A stretch of DNA of 64,000 nucleotides, taken from NCBI RefSeq assembly GCF_003626975.1, contig NZ_CP032616.1:2232001-2296000 (forward strand). The letters are read 5' to 3'. The notes below the pieces were generated by a model. That model saw nothing but the letters and a program-made list of their open reading frames with translations. It was not told where the DNA came from and did no database searches. The translations under genes were made by a program, and so were the position numbers. Origin of the DNA: Pseudomonas sp. DY-1. GTDB taxonomy: Bacteria > Pseudomonadota > Gammaproteobacteria > Pseudomonadales > Pseudomonadaceae. This document shows, one piece after another, positions 44,571 to 53,415 of the stretch; position 1 is the first letter of the stretch, and each line of letters starts with the position of its first letter.

Positions 44571-45746
44571 GTGGACGACCGCAAGCTGCACCTTGAAACA
44601 CTCCTGGCCCATGAAGGTCGCGAACGGGGCCGGGTCGGCGGCACCGTCAATACACCGGTCTATCGCGCCTCCACGCTGCTCTTCCCCACCGTGGAAGCCC
44701 TGCACGCGCAGAGCGGCACCCTCAATACCTACGGACGCCATGGCAACCCCACCACCCGCTCCCTGGAACATGCCCTGGCGGGCCTGGAAGGCGCCTTCGG
44801 GGCAATGCTCACCCCCAGCGGCCTGAGCGCCCTTACCACCGCCCTGCTGGCGACCCTCAAGCCCGGCGACCACCTGCTGATGACCGATTCGGTGTACGAC
44901 CCGACTCGCGCCTTCTGCGACGAAACCCTGAAGCGCTTCGGCATCGAGACCACCTACTACGACCCGCTGATCGGCGGCGGCATAGCCGAGCTGATCCGTC
45001 CGAATACCCGTGTGGTGTTCCTCGAATCTCCTGGCTCCCTGACCTTCGAGGTACAGGATGTGCCGGCCATAGCCGAGGTCGCCCATGCCCACGGTGCCCT
45101 GGTGATGCTCGACAACACCTGGGGCACCCCGGTGCACTTCGCTTCCTTCAAGCACGGCGTAGACATCTCCATCCACGCCGCCACCAAGTACATCGTCGGC
45201 CACTCGGACGTGCTGATGGGCGTAATCATGACCACCGAGGCGCTGTTCCCCCAGGTGCGCGGCTTCTACAAGCAGCTCGGCCTGTCGGTCAGCGCCGACG
45301 ATGCCTACCTTGCCCTGCGCGGCCTGCGTACCCTGTCCACGCGCCTGGAACGCCACCAGCGCAACGCGGAAAAGGTCGCGCAGTGGCTGGCCGAGCAGCC
45401 GGAAGTGGAACGCATCCTCTATCCCGCCCTACCCGGCGCCCCCGGCCATGAGCTGTGGAAACGCGACTTCAGCGGCGCCTGCGGTCTCTTCGGAGTGATG
45501 TTAAAGGCGATGCCAGAGCAAGCCGTGCGCGCCATGCTCGACGGCATGAACCTGTTCGGCATGGGCTTCAGCTGGGGCGGCTTCGAGAGCCTCATCCTGC
45601 TGACCAATCCCAGCGCCCATCGCAGCGCGACGACCTGGAAGGCCGACGGCCCGCTGATACGCCTGCACATCGGCCTGGAGCATCCGGACGACCTGATCGC
45701 CGACCTTGACGCTGGCTTCCAGCGTCTTCGCGCCATCTGCCGTTGA
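44571..45746 (+). CDS. metC: Cystathionine beta-lyase / Cys-Met metabolism PLP enzyme
   Basis: A 391-residue PLP-dependent enzyme of the trans-sulfuration family. The PLP lysine is Lys206 in SIHAATKYIVGHSD; other marks are YGRHGNPTTRSLEHALAGLE, LTPSGLSALTTAL and DNTWGTP. The head HLETLLAHEGRE and the SIHAATKYI motif match cystathionine beta-lyase better than gamma-synthase. It starts with GTG (MDDRKLH), preceded by GAGGAAAC. The Lrp-like gene upstream could be its regulator. Confidence 0.85.
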   Translation: MDDRKLHLETLLAHEGRERGRVGGTVNTPVYRASTLLFPTVEALHAQSGTLNTYGRHGNPTTRSLEHALAGLEGAFGAMLTPSGLSALTTALLATLKPGDHLLMTDSVYDPTRAFCDETLKRFGIETTYYDPLIGGGIAELIRPNTRVVFLESPGSLTFEVQDVPAIAEVAHAHGALVMLDNTWGTPVHFASFKHGVDISIHAATKYIVGHSDVLMGVIMTTEALFPQVRGFYKQLGLSVSADDAYLALRGLRTLSTRLERHQRNAEKVAQWLAEQPEVERILYPALPGAPGHELWKRDFSGACGLFGVMLKAMPEQAVRAMLDGMNLFGMGFSWGGFESLILLTNPSAHRSATTWKADGPLIRLHIGLEHPDDLIADLDAGFQRLRAICR

Positions 45747-45852
45747 CCCCGCGGGCGGCGCGGGCTCCGCGCCGCCGCCAATAGCGCGCGACAGCCAGTG
45801 CGGGCGTCCTTATGATGCTTGCCACAACAATGGTCACGACAAGGAACCCGCC

Positions 45853-46707
45853 ATGTCGCTCGCACAGCTCATCAGCCCTGCCCAACTCAGTGCCCGCCAG
45901 GATGAACCGGGCCTGATCATCCTCGACTGCCGCTTCTCCCTCGACGATCCGGCCTACGGCCAGCGCAGCTACAACGAGAGCCACATTCCCAAGGCCCGCT
46001 TCGCCGACCTGGAACGTGACCTTTCCAGCCCAGTGATCCGTGGCGTGACCGGCCGCCATCCGCTGCCGGACCCGACGGCTCTGGCCGGAAAACTGCGCGA
46101 CTGGGGCATCGCTGCCGACAGCACCATCGTGCTTTACGACGACGGCCCCGGCGCATTCGCCGCGCGCGCCTGGTGGCTACTGGCCTGGCTGGGCAAACGC
46201 GACGGCGTATTCCTCCTGGATGGCGGCCTCAAGGCCTGGCGAGATGCAGAACTGCCGCTGACCGCCGTAACACCAACGGCGCAGGCCGGCACTTTCTCCG
46301 GGCAACCCGACGCCAGCCTGCTGGTCGACGCCGACGACCTCCAGCAGCGCCTGGGCAATGCGAATCTGACCCTGCTGGACGCCCGCGCGCTACCCCGCTT
46401 CAAGGGAGAAGTGGAGCCCATCGACCCGGTCGCCGGCCATATTCCGGGCGCCCAGTGCGCCGCCTTCACCGATAACCTCGGCAGCGATGGTCGCTTCCTC
46501 CCGGCCGACGCCCTCAAGCAGCGCTTCGCCACCCTGATCGGTGATCGTCCACTGGACGAGTTGGTGGCCTATTGCGGCTCTGGCGTCACTGCCTGCCACA
46601 ACCTCTTCGCCTTGAGCCTCGCCGGTTACCCTCTCGCACGGCTCTACGCCGGCTCCTGGAGCGAGTGGATCACCCAGCCTTCGCGGCCGCTGGCCACTGG
46701 CGAATAA
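45853..46707 (+). CDS. sseA: 3-mercaptopyruvate / thiosulfate sulfurtransferase
   Basis: A 284-residue cytoplasmic protein with two rhodanese domains. The active Cys241 is in YCGSGVTACHN, with the CGSGVTA loop of 3-mercaptopyruvate sulfurtransferases. The first domain shows the inactive rhodanese core (LIILDCRFSLDDPAYGQRSY). Start at 45853 (MSLAQLISPAQL), with AAGGAAC upstream. It follows the lyase gene by 106 bp, so a link in sulfur metabolism is plausible. A strong terminator follows. Confidence 0.9.
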   Translation: MSLAQLISPAQLSARQDEPGLIILDCRFSLDDPAYGQRSYNESHIPKARFADLERDLSSPVIRGVTGRHPLPDPTALAGKLRDWGIAADSTIVLYDDGPGAFAARAWWLLAWLGKRDGVFLLDGGLKAWRDAELPLTAVTPTAQAGTFSGQPDASLLVDADDLQQRLGNANLTLLDARALPRFKGEVEPIDPVAGHIPGAQCAAFTDNLGSDGRFLPADALKQRFATLIGDRPLDELVAYCGSGVTACHNLFALSLAGYPLARLYAGSWSEWITQPSRPLATGE

Positions 46708-46716
46708 GCCCTGAAT

Positions 46717-46764
46717 GCCAGCGCACAAGGGACCTGGCGGCCCTTGTGCGCTGGCTGTTTTTTA
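46717..46764 (+). terminator. Strong rho-independent terminator after sseA
   Basis: A perfect 15-bp stem GCCAGCGCACAAGGG (46717-46731) and CCCTTGTGCGCTGGC (46741-46755) is followed by TGTTTTTTAA. Confidence 0.93.
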
Positions 46765-46950
46765 ATCACAGGCAGCTATATAGACAATAACCAGAAGCCT
46801 GAAACAGTTTAAAAACAGGCCTTTACAGCAGGAATATCGCACTAGACTTCAAATCGAGCGGCTAACTCCGCTCCCGGTGGGGCTCTTTCCTAGAACGATG
46901 AGAAGCTGCCAAAACGCCCCGGCCCCGCCGGCACCTTTCGCGAGGGCCAT

Positions 46951-47430
46951 ATGGGAATTGCCGCCAGCGATCTCCGCCAGCATGTGATACGACCGACGCT
47001 GCTCTACCTGCAGCGCCCCTCCCCCACCGCCGAAAGCCTGCTGCTGGGCGCCGCCGCCTGCCAATCCGCCCTCGGCGCTGCCCTGGACTGCGGTGCGGGA
47101 CGCGGCCTCTACCGCATCAGCGACGAACGCCACCAGCAACTCTGGGACCAGCACCTGGCCCATGACCCGGAACTCGCCAGCCAGGTACGCGGGTTGGCGA
47201 GCCAGCATGCCTTTCTCACCGCTCCGCACCTGGAACTGATCGTCAACCTGCGCTACGCCACTGCTATCGCCTGGATGCTGGTGGAATCGACCGTTCTAGT
47301 ACTTCCCGCCGCAGATGACCTGATCGGCATGGCGATGATCTGGCGCCAGGTCTTCCAGCCCGACGGCAGTCCACGGGAGTTCATCGACGCCTGGCAGCGC
47401 CATGTCGGAGGGCTCTGCCAGGTCGCCTGA
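46951..47430 (+). CDS. Conserved hypothetical protein
   Basis: A 159-residue protein, mostly alpha-helical, without signal peptide. Head MGIAASDLRQHVIRPTLLYL; central GLYRISDERHQQLWDQHLAH; then LTAPHLELIVNLRYATAIAW. I recognise it as a conserved pseudomonad protein type beside fadL but not its function. No motif points to catalysis. The 243-bp gap before it contains the sseA terminator and an AT-rich stretch (CAGGCAGCTATATAGACAAT) likely to hold its promoter. Confidence 0.7.
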   Translation: MGIAASDLRQHVIRPTLLYLQRPSPTAESLLLGAAACQSALGAALDCGAGRGLYRISDERHQQLWDQHLAHDPELASQVRGLASQHAFLTAPHLELIVNLRYATAIAWMLVESTVLVLPAADDLIGMAMIWRQVFQPDGSPREFIDAWQRHVGGLCQVA

Positions 47431-47497
47431 TCATTGACCAACCAGTCAGGAACAAGCGTACCAAGCGCTCTGCACGATCGACGAAAATGCCATCGTT

Positions 47498-47524
47498 TTG
47501 CCTTTTGTTCGACAATCTTACAAT
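47498..47524 (+). promoter_or_regulatory. Possible sigma-70 promoter of the fadL-like gene
   Basis: TTGCCT (47498-47503) and TACAAT (47519-47524) are spaced 15 bp, slightly short, 87 bp before the start codon. A moderate match only. Confidence 0.3.
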
Positions 47525-47610
47525 ACTTATTGCCGTACTTTTCCAAGCTGGCCAGGCCGGTGGATTCCTGTTAGCGTGCCGCCCTTTGCACGACCGATCA
47601 GGAGTTCACC

Positions 47611-48879
47611 GTGATAAGCAGAGTCCTCAAGACCGCCCTCGCCCTGGCCGTCAGCGCCGCTTCCAGCTACAGCCTGGCCGCTGGCTTCGCCCTCAACGAG
47701 CAAAGCGTGAGTGGCATGGGCACCGCCTTCGCCGGCCGTTCGTCCTCCGCCGACGACGCCACCACCGTGTACGGCAACCCCGCCGGCATGTCGCGCCTGA
47801 AGCGCGAGCAGGTCAGCGTCGGCGCCGCCGCCATCTTCGCGAAGACCGATATCGACGACGCTCGCGGTACTTTCGGTGGCAGCAACGATGGCGACATGGT
47901 TCCCACCGTGGGCGTTCCCATGGGCTATTACGTCAAGCCGATCGATGACAACTGGACCTTCGGCCTCGGCATGTACGTGCCCTTCGGCCTGATCACCGAC
48001 TACGAAACCGGTTTCGCCGGCCGTTACTACGGCGACAAGAGCGAAGTGCGCGTGATCACCCTGCAGCCCACCGTCAGCTATCGCATCAACGACCAGCTGT
48101 CCGTCGGCTTCGGCCCCACCATCAACCGCATCGACGGCGAGCTGACCTCCTCCGTGCTCAACCCGCTGTCCCCGGGCCGCAACGACGGCCGCGTGAAGGT
48201 CAAGGGCGACGACACCGCGCTGGGCTTCAACGCTGGCATCCTCTTCGAGCTGGACCCGCGCACCCGCTTCGGCCTGACCTACCACTCCAAGGTGGACTAC
48301 AAGCTGAAGGGCGACACCACCGTTTCCGGCAGTGGCCCGGTACTGGCCAGCTCCGCCGGCAAGTACGATGCCTCGTTGGACCTGGAGACCCCGGAATCGG
48401 TCGACTTCTCCGTCACCCACGACCTGAACGACGCCTGGACCCTCTACGCCGGCAGCACCTGGACCCGCTGGAGCCGCCTGGAAGAAATCAAGGTGGATAA
48501 CGAGGGGATTCGCGGACTGCTGGCACCGGCCCTCGGCACCATCACCGAAGAGCAGGACTGGCGTGATACCTGGTCCTACGCCGTAGGTGCGGCCTACAAG
48601 CTGAACCAGCAGTGGACCCTCCGTGCAGGTCTCGCCTACGACCAGTCCCCGGCCCGCAATGAGCACCGCTCGCCGCGCATCCCGACCAATGATCGCAAGA
48701 TCTTCAGCCTGGGCGCCGCCTGGAGCCCCAACGACGACGTGACCGTCGACGTGGCCTACTCCTACCTGAAGGAAGATGACGCCGACATCAATCAGGTCAG
48801 CGCCTCCAAAGGGGCCTATCGCGCCACCTTCCAGAACAGTGCCCACGGCCTGGGTGCGCAGTTGACCTACCGCTTCTAA
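47611..48879 (+). CDS. FadL/OmpP1-family outer-membrane fatty acid transporter
   Basis: A 422-residue beta-barrel for uptake of long-chain fatty acids or other hydrophobics, with signal peptide (VISRVLKTALALAVSAASSY to SLA). The conserved plug start is AGFALNEQSVSGMGTAFAGR, followed by DDATTVYGNPAGMSRL and the C-terminal QLTYRF ending in Phe. It starts with GTG. A terminator follows, shared with the convergent glutathione peroxidase gene. An acyl-CoA dehydrogenase lies 2.6 kb downstream, in line with fatty acid use. Confidence 0.92.
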   Translation: MISRVLKTALALAVSAASSYSLAAGFALNEQSVSGMGTAFAGRSSSADDATTVYGNPAGMSRLKREQVSVGAAAIFAKTDIDDARGTFGGSNDGDMVPTVGVPMGYYVKPIDDNWTFGLGMYVPFGLITDYETGFAGRYYGDKSEVRVITLQPTVSYRINDQLSVGFGPTINRIDGELTSSVLNPLSPGRNDGRVKVKGDDTALGFNAGILFELDPRTRFGLTYHSKVDYKLKGDTTVSGSGPVLASSAGKYDASLDLETPESVDFSVTHDLNDAWTLYAGSTWTRWSRLEEIKVDNEGIRGLLAPALGTITEEQDWRDTWSYAVGAAYKLNQQWTLRAGLAYDQSPARNEHRSPRIPTNDRKIFSLGAAWSPNDDVTVDVAYSYLKEDDADINQVSASKGAYRATFQNSAHGLGAQLTYRF

Positions 48880-48896
48880 GCAGGAATCAGCGCCAC

Positions 48897-48926
48897 AAAA
48901 AAGCCCGGACTTGTCCGGGCTTTTTT
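48897..48926. terminator. Bidirectional terminator between fadL-like and GPx genes
   Basis: AAAAAAGCCCGGAC, TT and GTCCGGGCTTTTTT: a perfect GC stem flanked by A and T tracts works for both convergent genes. Confidence 0.93.
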
Positions 48927-48939
48927 CATGGTTCGCCAA

Positions 48940-49491
48940 TCACGGCCGGCTTGCCAACGCCTGCTCCACGGCCTTCAGCAGATCAGGGTCGTCGGGCTTG
49001 GTCAGGCTGGAGAAGTGCGCAATCACCTTGCCCTGGCGATCCACCACGTACTTGTAGAAGTTCCAGCGCGGTTTCTGCCCTGACTGGGCGATCAGTTCCT
49101 TGTAAAGCGGTGTCGCCTCGTCACCAGTGACGTGCTGCGGCTGGGTCATGGCGAACGTCACACCATAGTTGACGTAGCAGACCTTGGCGGTTTCCTCGGT
49201 ACTGGCGGCTTCTTGCTTGAAGTCGTCCGAAGGCACGCCGAGCACTTCCAGCCCCTGGTCCTTATAGCGCTTGTAGAGCGCTTCAAGCCCTTTGAACTGC
49301 GGGGTGAAACCGCAGTGACTGGCGGTGTTGACGATCACCAGCGGCTTGCCGGCGAAGCGCTGGCAAAGGTCGATGGTGTTCTTGGAACGAAGTTGCGGCA
49401 GCTCGTGCTGCAGCAGCGAAGGACATTCGGCAGCCATGGCCTGGCCGCCGAGCAAGGCAAGCGACAGGAAGAGGATGGGCGAGGCTTTCAT
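48940..49491 (-). CDS. Glutathione peroxidase family protein, exported
   Basis: A 183-residue thiol peroxidase with signal peptide ([20 protein letters not shown]). The peroxidatic Cys60 is in [20 protein letters not shown], in place of selenocysteine, and the second motif [10 protein letters not shown] and the later [12 protein letters not shown] are present. It probably reduces peroxides in the periplasm, taking electrons from thioredoxin-like partners as bacterial Cys-GPx do. It stands alone. Confidence 0.9.
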   Translation of the reverse strand: MKASPILFLSLALLGGQAMAAECPSLLQHELPQLRSKNTIDLCQRFAGKPLVIVNTASHCGFTPQFKGLEALYKRYKDQGLEVLGVPSDDFKQEAASTEETAKVCYVNYGVTFAMTQPQHVTGDEATPLYKELIAQSGQKPRWNFYKYVVDRQGKVIAHFSSLTKPDDPDLLKAVEQALASRP

Positions 49492-49546
49492 GGCGGACTC
49501 CGGCGCAGGTCGATTGATCCGCTTAAGCTACTGCCAAGTGCAGCGC

Positions 49547-49666
49547 CTAGCAATTGAAGCCCAGCTGCATCAACGCCAGCCCACCCTGCTCCCAGCCCCA
49601 CCAGCCCAAGGCCAGCAGCGAGCCCGCGAGCAGGGCGCCAAGTGCCCAGCCCAGGTACAGGCTCAT
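49547..49666 (-). CDS. 39-residue single-span membrane protein, coupled to MFS gene
   Basis: A 40-codon frame starting MSLYLGWALGALLAGSLLAL and ending with LGFNC, essentially one hydrophobic helix followed by a Trp/Gly segment. Its ATG overlaps the TGA of the upstream MFS transporter gene in the ATGA form, the usual sign of translational coupling. It could be an accessory subunit of that transporter. No name is known to me; the frame could be chance, but the coupling and membrane character argue for a real gene. Confidence 0.5.
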   Translation of the reverse strand: MSLYLGWALGALLAGSLLALGWWGWEQGGLALMQLGFNC

Positions 49667-50868
49667 GCGGCCCCGGCGGGTTGAAGGCGCGCCACCGGCT
49701 GTTCGCGCACCGGCCAGTTCAGCACGGCGGCCAGCAGGCTGAGGAAGATGGAAATCTGCCATACCAGTTCATAACTGCCCGTGTGGTCATAGAGGTAGCC
49801 ACCCAGCCAACCGCCGAGGAAGGCGCCGAGCTGGTGGAACAGGAAGACGATACCACCGAGCATGGACAGGTTGCGCACGCCGAAGAGGGTCGCGACCGTG
49901 CCATTGGTCAGGGGGACTGTAGACAGCCACAACAACCCCATGGCCATACCGAAGGCATAGGCGCTCCAAATGCTCAGCGGCGAATAGACGAACGCCACGA
50001 TCACCACGCCACGCAGCAGGTAAAGCCCGGTAAGCAGCTTCGGTTTGGCGTGACGGCCTCCCAGCCAGCCGGCGATGTAAGTGCCGAACACGTTGAACAG
50101 CCCTACCAGCGCCAGCACCGTGGTGCCCACCGAAGCTGGCAAGTGTTGGTCAACCAGGTAGGCCGGCAGATGCACGCCGATGAATACCACCTGGAAGCCA
50201 CAGACAAAGAAACCGAGGGCCAACAGCCAGAAACCGCTATGCGATGTCGCCTCGCGCAGGGCTTCGCCCAAGCTCTGTTCATGGGCCTGGGGCGGCGGCG
50301 GATTGTCCTTGAGTAGCCCTACCAGCGGCACGATCAGCGCCACCAGCAGGCCCAGCGCCAACAGCGCGGACGACCAGCCTAGCCAGCCGATCAACCCGAG
50401 GGTGCCGGGCAGCATGGCGAACTGGCCGAAGGAGCCGGCGGCTGCGGCGATGCCCATCGCCATGCTGCGCTTATCCACAGGCACGGCGCGCCCTACCACG
50501 CCGAGAATCACCGAGAAGGAGGTGCCCGACAGGCCGATACCGATGAGCAGACCGGCACTGAACGACAGCGACAGGGCCGAATCGGCGAACCCCATCAGCA
50601 CCAGGCCCAAGGCATAGAGCACGCCGCCCACGATCACCGTCTTCGCCGCGCCGAAGCGGTCGGCCAGAGCCCCGGTGAAGGGCTGCGCCAGACCCCAGAT
50701 CAGGTTCTGCAGGGCGATGGCGAAGGCGAATACCTCGCGGCCCCAGCCGAACTCGCTGCTCATCGGCGCCAGGAACAGGCCAAAGCCATGCCGAATGCCC
50801 AGGGAAAGCGCCAGGATCAGTGACGCCCCAAGAAGAACCCAGCCACTCGTACGCCATACCGATGTCAT
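49663..50868 (-). CDS. MFS transporter (OFA-like)
   Basis: A 401-residue twelve-helix transporter. Head MTSVWRTSGWVLLGASLILALSLGIRHGFGL with FGWGREVFAFAIALQNLIWG is typical of the oxalate:formate antiporter-like MFS branch. The start at 50868 (MTSVWRTS) is preferred over one 22 codons upstream. It is downstream of and in line with a MarR regulator, with a CGGGTA-CA-TACCCG palindrome between them, so it is probably repressed by that MarR protein. Substrate unknown. Confidence 0.88.
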   Translation of the reverse strand: MTSVWRTSGWVLLGASLILALSLGIRHGFGLFLAPMSSEFGWGREVFAFAIALQNLIWGLAQPFTGALADRFGAAKTVIVGGVLYALGLVLMGFADSALSLSFSAGLLIGIGLSGTSFSVILGVVGRAVPVDKRSMAMGIAAAAGSFGQFAMLPGTLGLIGWLGWSSALLALGLLVALIVPLVGLLKDNPPPPQAHEQSLGEALREATSHSGFWLLALGFFVCGFQVVFIGVHLPAYLVDQHLPASVGTTVLALVGLFNVFGTYIAGWLGGRHAKPKLLTGLYLLRGVVIVAFVYSPLSIWSAYAFGMAMGLLWLSTVPLTNGTVATLFGVRNLSMLGGIVFLFHQLGAFLGGWLGGYLYDHTGSYELVWQISIFLSLLAAVLNWPVREQPVARLQPAGAA

Positions 50869-50881
50869 AGAAAATCCTTTA

Positions 50882-50895
50882 CGGGTACATACCCG
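50882..50895. promoter_or_regulatory. MarR operator candidate before the MFS gene
   Basis: Perfect palindrome CGGGTA-CA-TACCCG, 14 bp upstream of the MFS start codon. A near copy precedes the marR gene at 51332-51345. Confidence 0.6.
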
Positions 50896-50911
50896 CTTTC
50901 CATCGAAAGAA

Positions 50912-51325
50912 TCAGCTGATGTGTTCCAGATCATCCAGCAGCGCCATCAGCGCCGCTCGCTTCTCCAGTCCTATGCGTTGCCCCAGTTGCACCTGTACCT
51001 GTTCCCAGGCCCGCAGCGCTTCATCGAGCCTGGCGTGCCCGGCAGCGGTTAGCGAAACCAGACGATTGCGCTGGTCCTCACCGCCCTCCAACTGCACCAG
51101 CCCCTTGCCTTCAAGCACCTTCAGATTGCGCCCGAGGGTGCTGCGATCCAGACCCAGGGCTTCCGCCAGGCTGGTGATGCTGGGCTGATCCAGCCGCGCC
51201 AGGTTCTTCAACAGCGAATACTGGGCGACGTTCACCCCAACGCCCTCGAGAGCATCGTCGTAGAGCCGGGTCACGCTTCGCGTGACGCGGCGCAGCTTGG
51301 TACAGAGGCATTGGGTCGGCAACAT
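50912..51325 (-). CDS. MarR-family transcriptional regulator
   Basis: A 137-residue winged-helix repressor. The DNA-binding helices are SITSLAEALGLDRSTLGRNL, with wing EGGEDQRNRLVSLTAAGHAR and flanking dimerisation helices. The start at 51325 (MLPTQCLCTKLR) is preferred; Cys6 and Cys8 near the N-terminus could make it redox-sensitive, as in OhrR, which is speculation. It lies 43 bp upstream of the MFS gene and has matching palindromes at both promoters. Confidence 0.9.
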   Translation of the reverse strand: MLPTQCLCTKLRRVTRSVTRLYDDALEGVGVNVAQYSLLKNLARLDQPSITSLAEALGLDRSTLGRNLKVLEGKGLVQLEGGEDQRNRLVSLTAAGHARLDEALRAWEQVQVQLGQRIGLEKRAALMALLDDLEHIS

Positions 51326-51331
51326 GAGATA

Positions 51332-51345
51332 CGTGTATATACCCG
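51332..51345. promoter_or_regulatory. MarR autoregulatory operator candidate
   Basis: CGTGTA-TA-TACCCG differs from the operator at 50882 at one arm position and the centre. It is 7-20 bp upstream of the marR start codon, over the probable promoter. Confidence 0.55.
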
Positions 51346-51496
51346 CAACTGCCTGATCGTCAATCCAAGCCTGCCGTTCGACGCCCGCTGGCCGAAGGTG
51401 ATTGTCCCAATTGCCAGAGGCTGTCGTAGCCGCTGCCAAGGATCTCGCGTGGCCTGCCCCGTATAAACCGGGCCATCAACGCACGCCGAGGTCACC

Positions 51497-53317
51497 ATGC
51501 CCAGCTACAAAGCCCCGCTGCGCGACACGCGCTTCCTGCTCAACGAAGTCTTCGACTTTCCCGCCCACTACCGCGCCCTGGCCAATGGCGGCGAAGCGAC
51601 CCCTGACATGGTCGACGCCATCCTCGGCGAATGCGCACGGCTCTGCGAAGAAGTGATCGCCCCGCTCTACCACAGCGGCGACGAGGAAGGTTGCCACCTG
51701 GAAAACGGCGAGGTACGCACACCCAAGGGTTTCAAGGAAGCCTACGACGCCTATGTCGCCGGCGGCTGGCAAGGCCTGTCGCACCCGGTGGAATACGGCG
51801 GCCAGGGCTTGCCGATGAGCCTCGGTGCTCTTAAGCAGGAAATGCTCGGCACCGCCAACTGGCCGTTCTCCATGTATCCGGGCCTCTCCCTCGGCGCCAT
51901 GAACACCCTGATGCAGCACGGCACCGAGGAACAGAAAAGGACCTACCTGGTGCCTCTCACCGAAGGCCGCTGGGGCGGCACCATGTGCCTGACCGAGCCC
52001 CAGTGCGGCACCGACCTTGGCCAGGTGAAGACCCGCGCCGATGCCAATCCCGACGGCAGCTATTCCCTGACCGGTACCAAGATCTTCATCTCCTCGGGCG
52101 AGCACGACCTCACCGAGAACATCGTGCACATCGTGCTCGCCCGACTGCCGGATGCGCCGAAAGGTACGCGCGGCATCTCCCTGTTCATCGTACCCAAGTT
52201 CCTTCCCGGCACCGATGGCGGCCTGGGCGAGCGCAACGGGGTGAGCTGCGGGGCGCTGGAGAAGAAAATGGGCATCAAGGCCTCCAGCACCTGCGTGATG
52301 AACTTCGACGGTGCCACCGGCTTTCTCATCGGTCCGGCGAACAAGGGCCTCGAATGTATGTTCACCTTCATGAACAGCGCCCGTATCGGGACTGCCATCC
52401 AGGGCGTGGCCACCGCGGAACTGGCCTATCAGGGTGCCCTCGCCTACGCCCGCGAACGCCGCTCCATGCGCGCCCTGTCCGGCACCAAGGAACCCGACTC
52501 CGTCGCCGACCCACTGATGGTCCACGGCGACGTACGACGCATGCTACTGACCCAGAAAGCCGTGGCCGAAGGTGGCCGTGCGCTGGTCTACCTCGCTACC
52601 CAGTACGCCGACCGCATGATCGAAGGCATCCTGCACAAGGACGAACGGCAGTACGCCCACTGGGATGACAAACTCGGTTTCCTCACGCCGATTCTCAAGG
52701 GCTGCCTGACCGAGCTGGGCCTGGAAAGCGCCAACCTCGGCATGCAGGTGTTCGGCGGCCATGGCTACATCCGAGAACACGGTATGGAGCAGATCGTCCG
52801 CGACGCCCGAATTGCCACCCTCTACGAGGGCACCACCGGCATCCAGGCCCTTGACCTGCTGGGCCGCAAGGTGCTGCTGATGACCCAAGGCAAGGCCGTG
52901 CGTGACTTCACAGGCGAGCTCGCCCGTTTCGCCATCGAACTGCTGAAGACCGAACCCGCCATGCGCGGACGAGCCCTGGTGCTGCTCAGGATGGCCGCGC
53001 AATGGAACTGGCTGACCCTGCGCATCGCCCTGCGCGCCCGCAAGGACCGCGACCTGGTGAGCACCGCCAGCCACGACTTCCTGATGTACTCCGGCTACGC
53101 CGCCCTGGCCTATGCCTGGGCCCTGCAAGAGCGCGCGGCCCGCGTGCGGCTGCGCGAAGGTGGCGCGGACTCCGCCGAGTTCTACCGCGCCAAACTGGCC
53201 ACCAGCGACTTCTACTTCGCCCGCCTGCTACCTCGCGCAAAAGGGCACGCGACGGCCATGCTGAAGCCGACTGGGACGGTGATGGGACTGGCGGGCGAGC
53301 ATTTTGTATTTGAGTGA
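51497..53317 (+). CDS. Acyl-CoA dehydrogenase with C-terminal extension
   Basis: A 606-residue flavoenzyme, longer than classic (about 380-residue) members because of a C-terminal domain typical of the FadE5-like group. FAD/substrate signatures: MCLTEPQCGTDLGQVKTRA and FISSGEHDLTENI; the second core motif HGYIREHGMEQIVRDARIATLYEGTTGIQALDLLGRK includes the catalytic Glu region. It catalyses the first step of fatty acid beta-oxidation, chain length unknown. The gene has no regulator in line; the divergent marR-mfs pair is 170 bp upstream. Confidence 0.92.
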   Translation: MPSYKAPLRDTRFLLNEVFDFPAHYRALANGGEATPDMVDAILGECARLCEEVIAPLYHSGDEEGCHLENGEVRTPKGFKEAYDAYVAGGWQGLSHPVEYGGQGLPMSLGALKQEMLGTANWPFSMYPGLSLGAMNTLMQHGTEEQKRTYLVPLTEGRWGGTMCLTEPQCGTDLGQVKTRADANPDGSYSLTGTKIFISSGEHDLTENIVHIVLARLPDAPKGTRGISLFIVPKFLPGTDGGLGERNGVSCGALEKKMGIKASSTCVMNFDGATGFLIGPANKGLECMFTFMNSARIGTAIQGVATAELAYQGALAYARERRSMRALSGTKEPDSVADPLMVHGDVRRMLLTQKAVAEGGRALVYLATQYADRMIEGILHKDERQYAHWDDKLGFLTPILKGCLTELGLESANLGMQVFGGHGYIREHGMEQIVRDARIATLYEGTTGIQALDLLGRKVLLMTQGKAVRDFTGELARFAIELLKTEPAMRGRALVLLRMAAQWNWLTLRIALRARKDRDLVSTASHDFLMYSGYAALAYAWALQERAARVRLREGGADSAEFYRAKLATSDFYFARLLPRAKGHATAMLKPTGTVMGLAGEHFVFE

Positions 53318-53374
53318 GATCGGGGGAATCGCGGGGAATTTTCGGAAGGCAACGAAGCTGATTGCATAGAAGAT

Positions 53375-53415
53375 CGAGCCTTTCCACATCAGAGGAAAGG
53401 CCATGGAAAGGCTCG
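53375..53415 (+). promoter_or_regulatory. Hairpin masking the start of the DUF559 gene
   Basis: CGAGCCTTTCC (53375-53385) can pair with GGAAAGGCTCG (53405-53415), which covers codons 1-4 of the gene. The same left arm can instead pair with the ribosome binding site GGAAAGG at 53394-53400. Either fold would reduce translation. Confidence 0.45.

Noticed and set aside
46799-46820. Possible PsrA-like site GAAACAGTTT before the 46951 gene
   Set aside because: Spacing does not fit the usual GAAAC-N4-GTTTC form and it is far from fadL.
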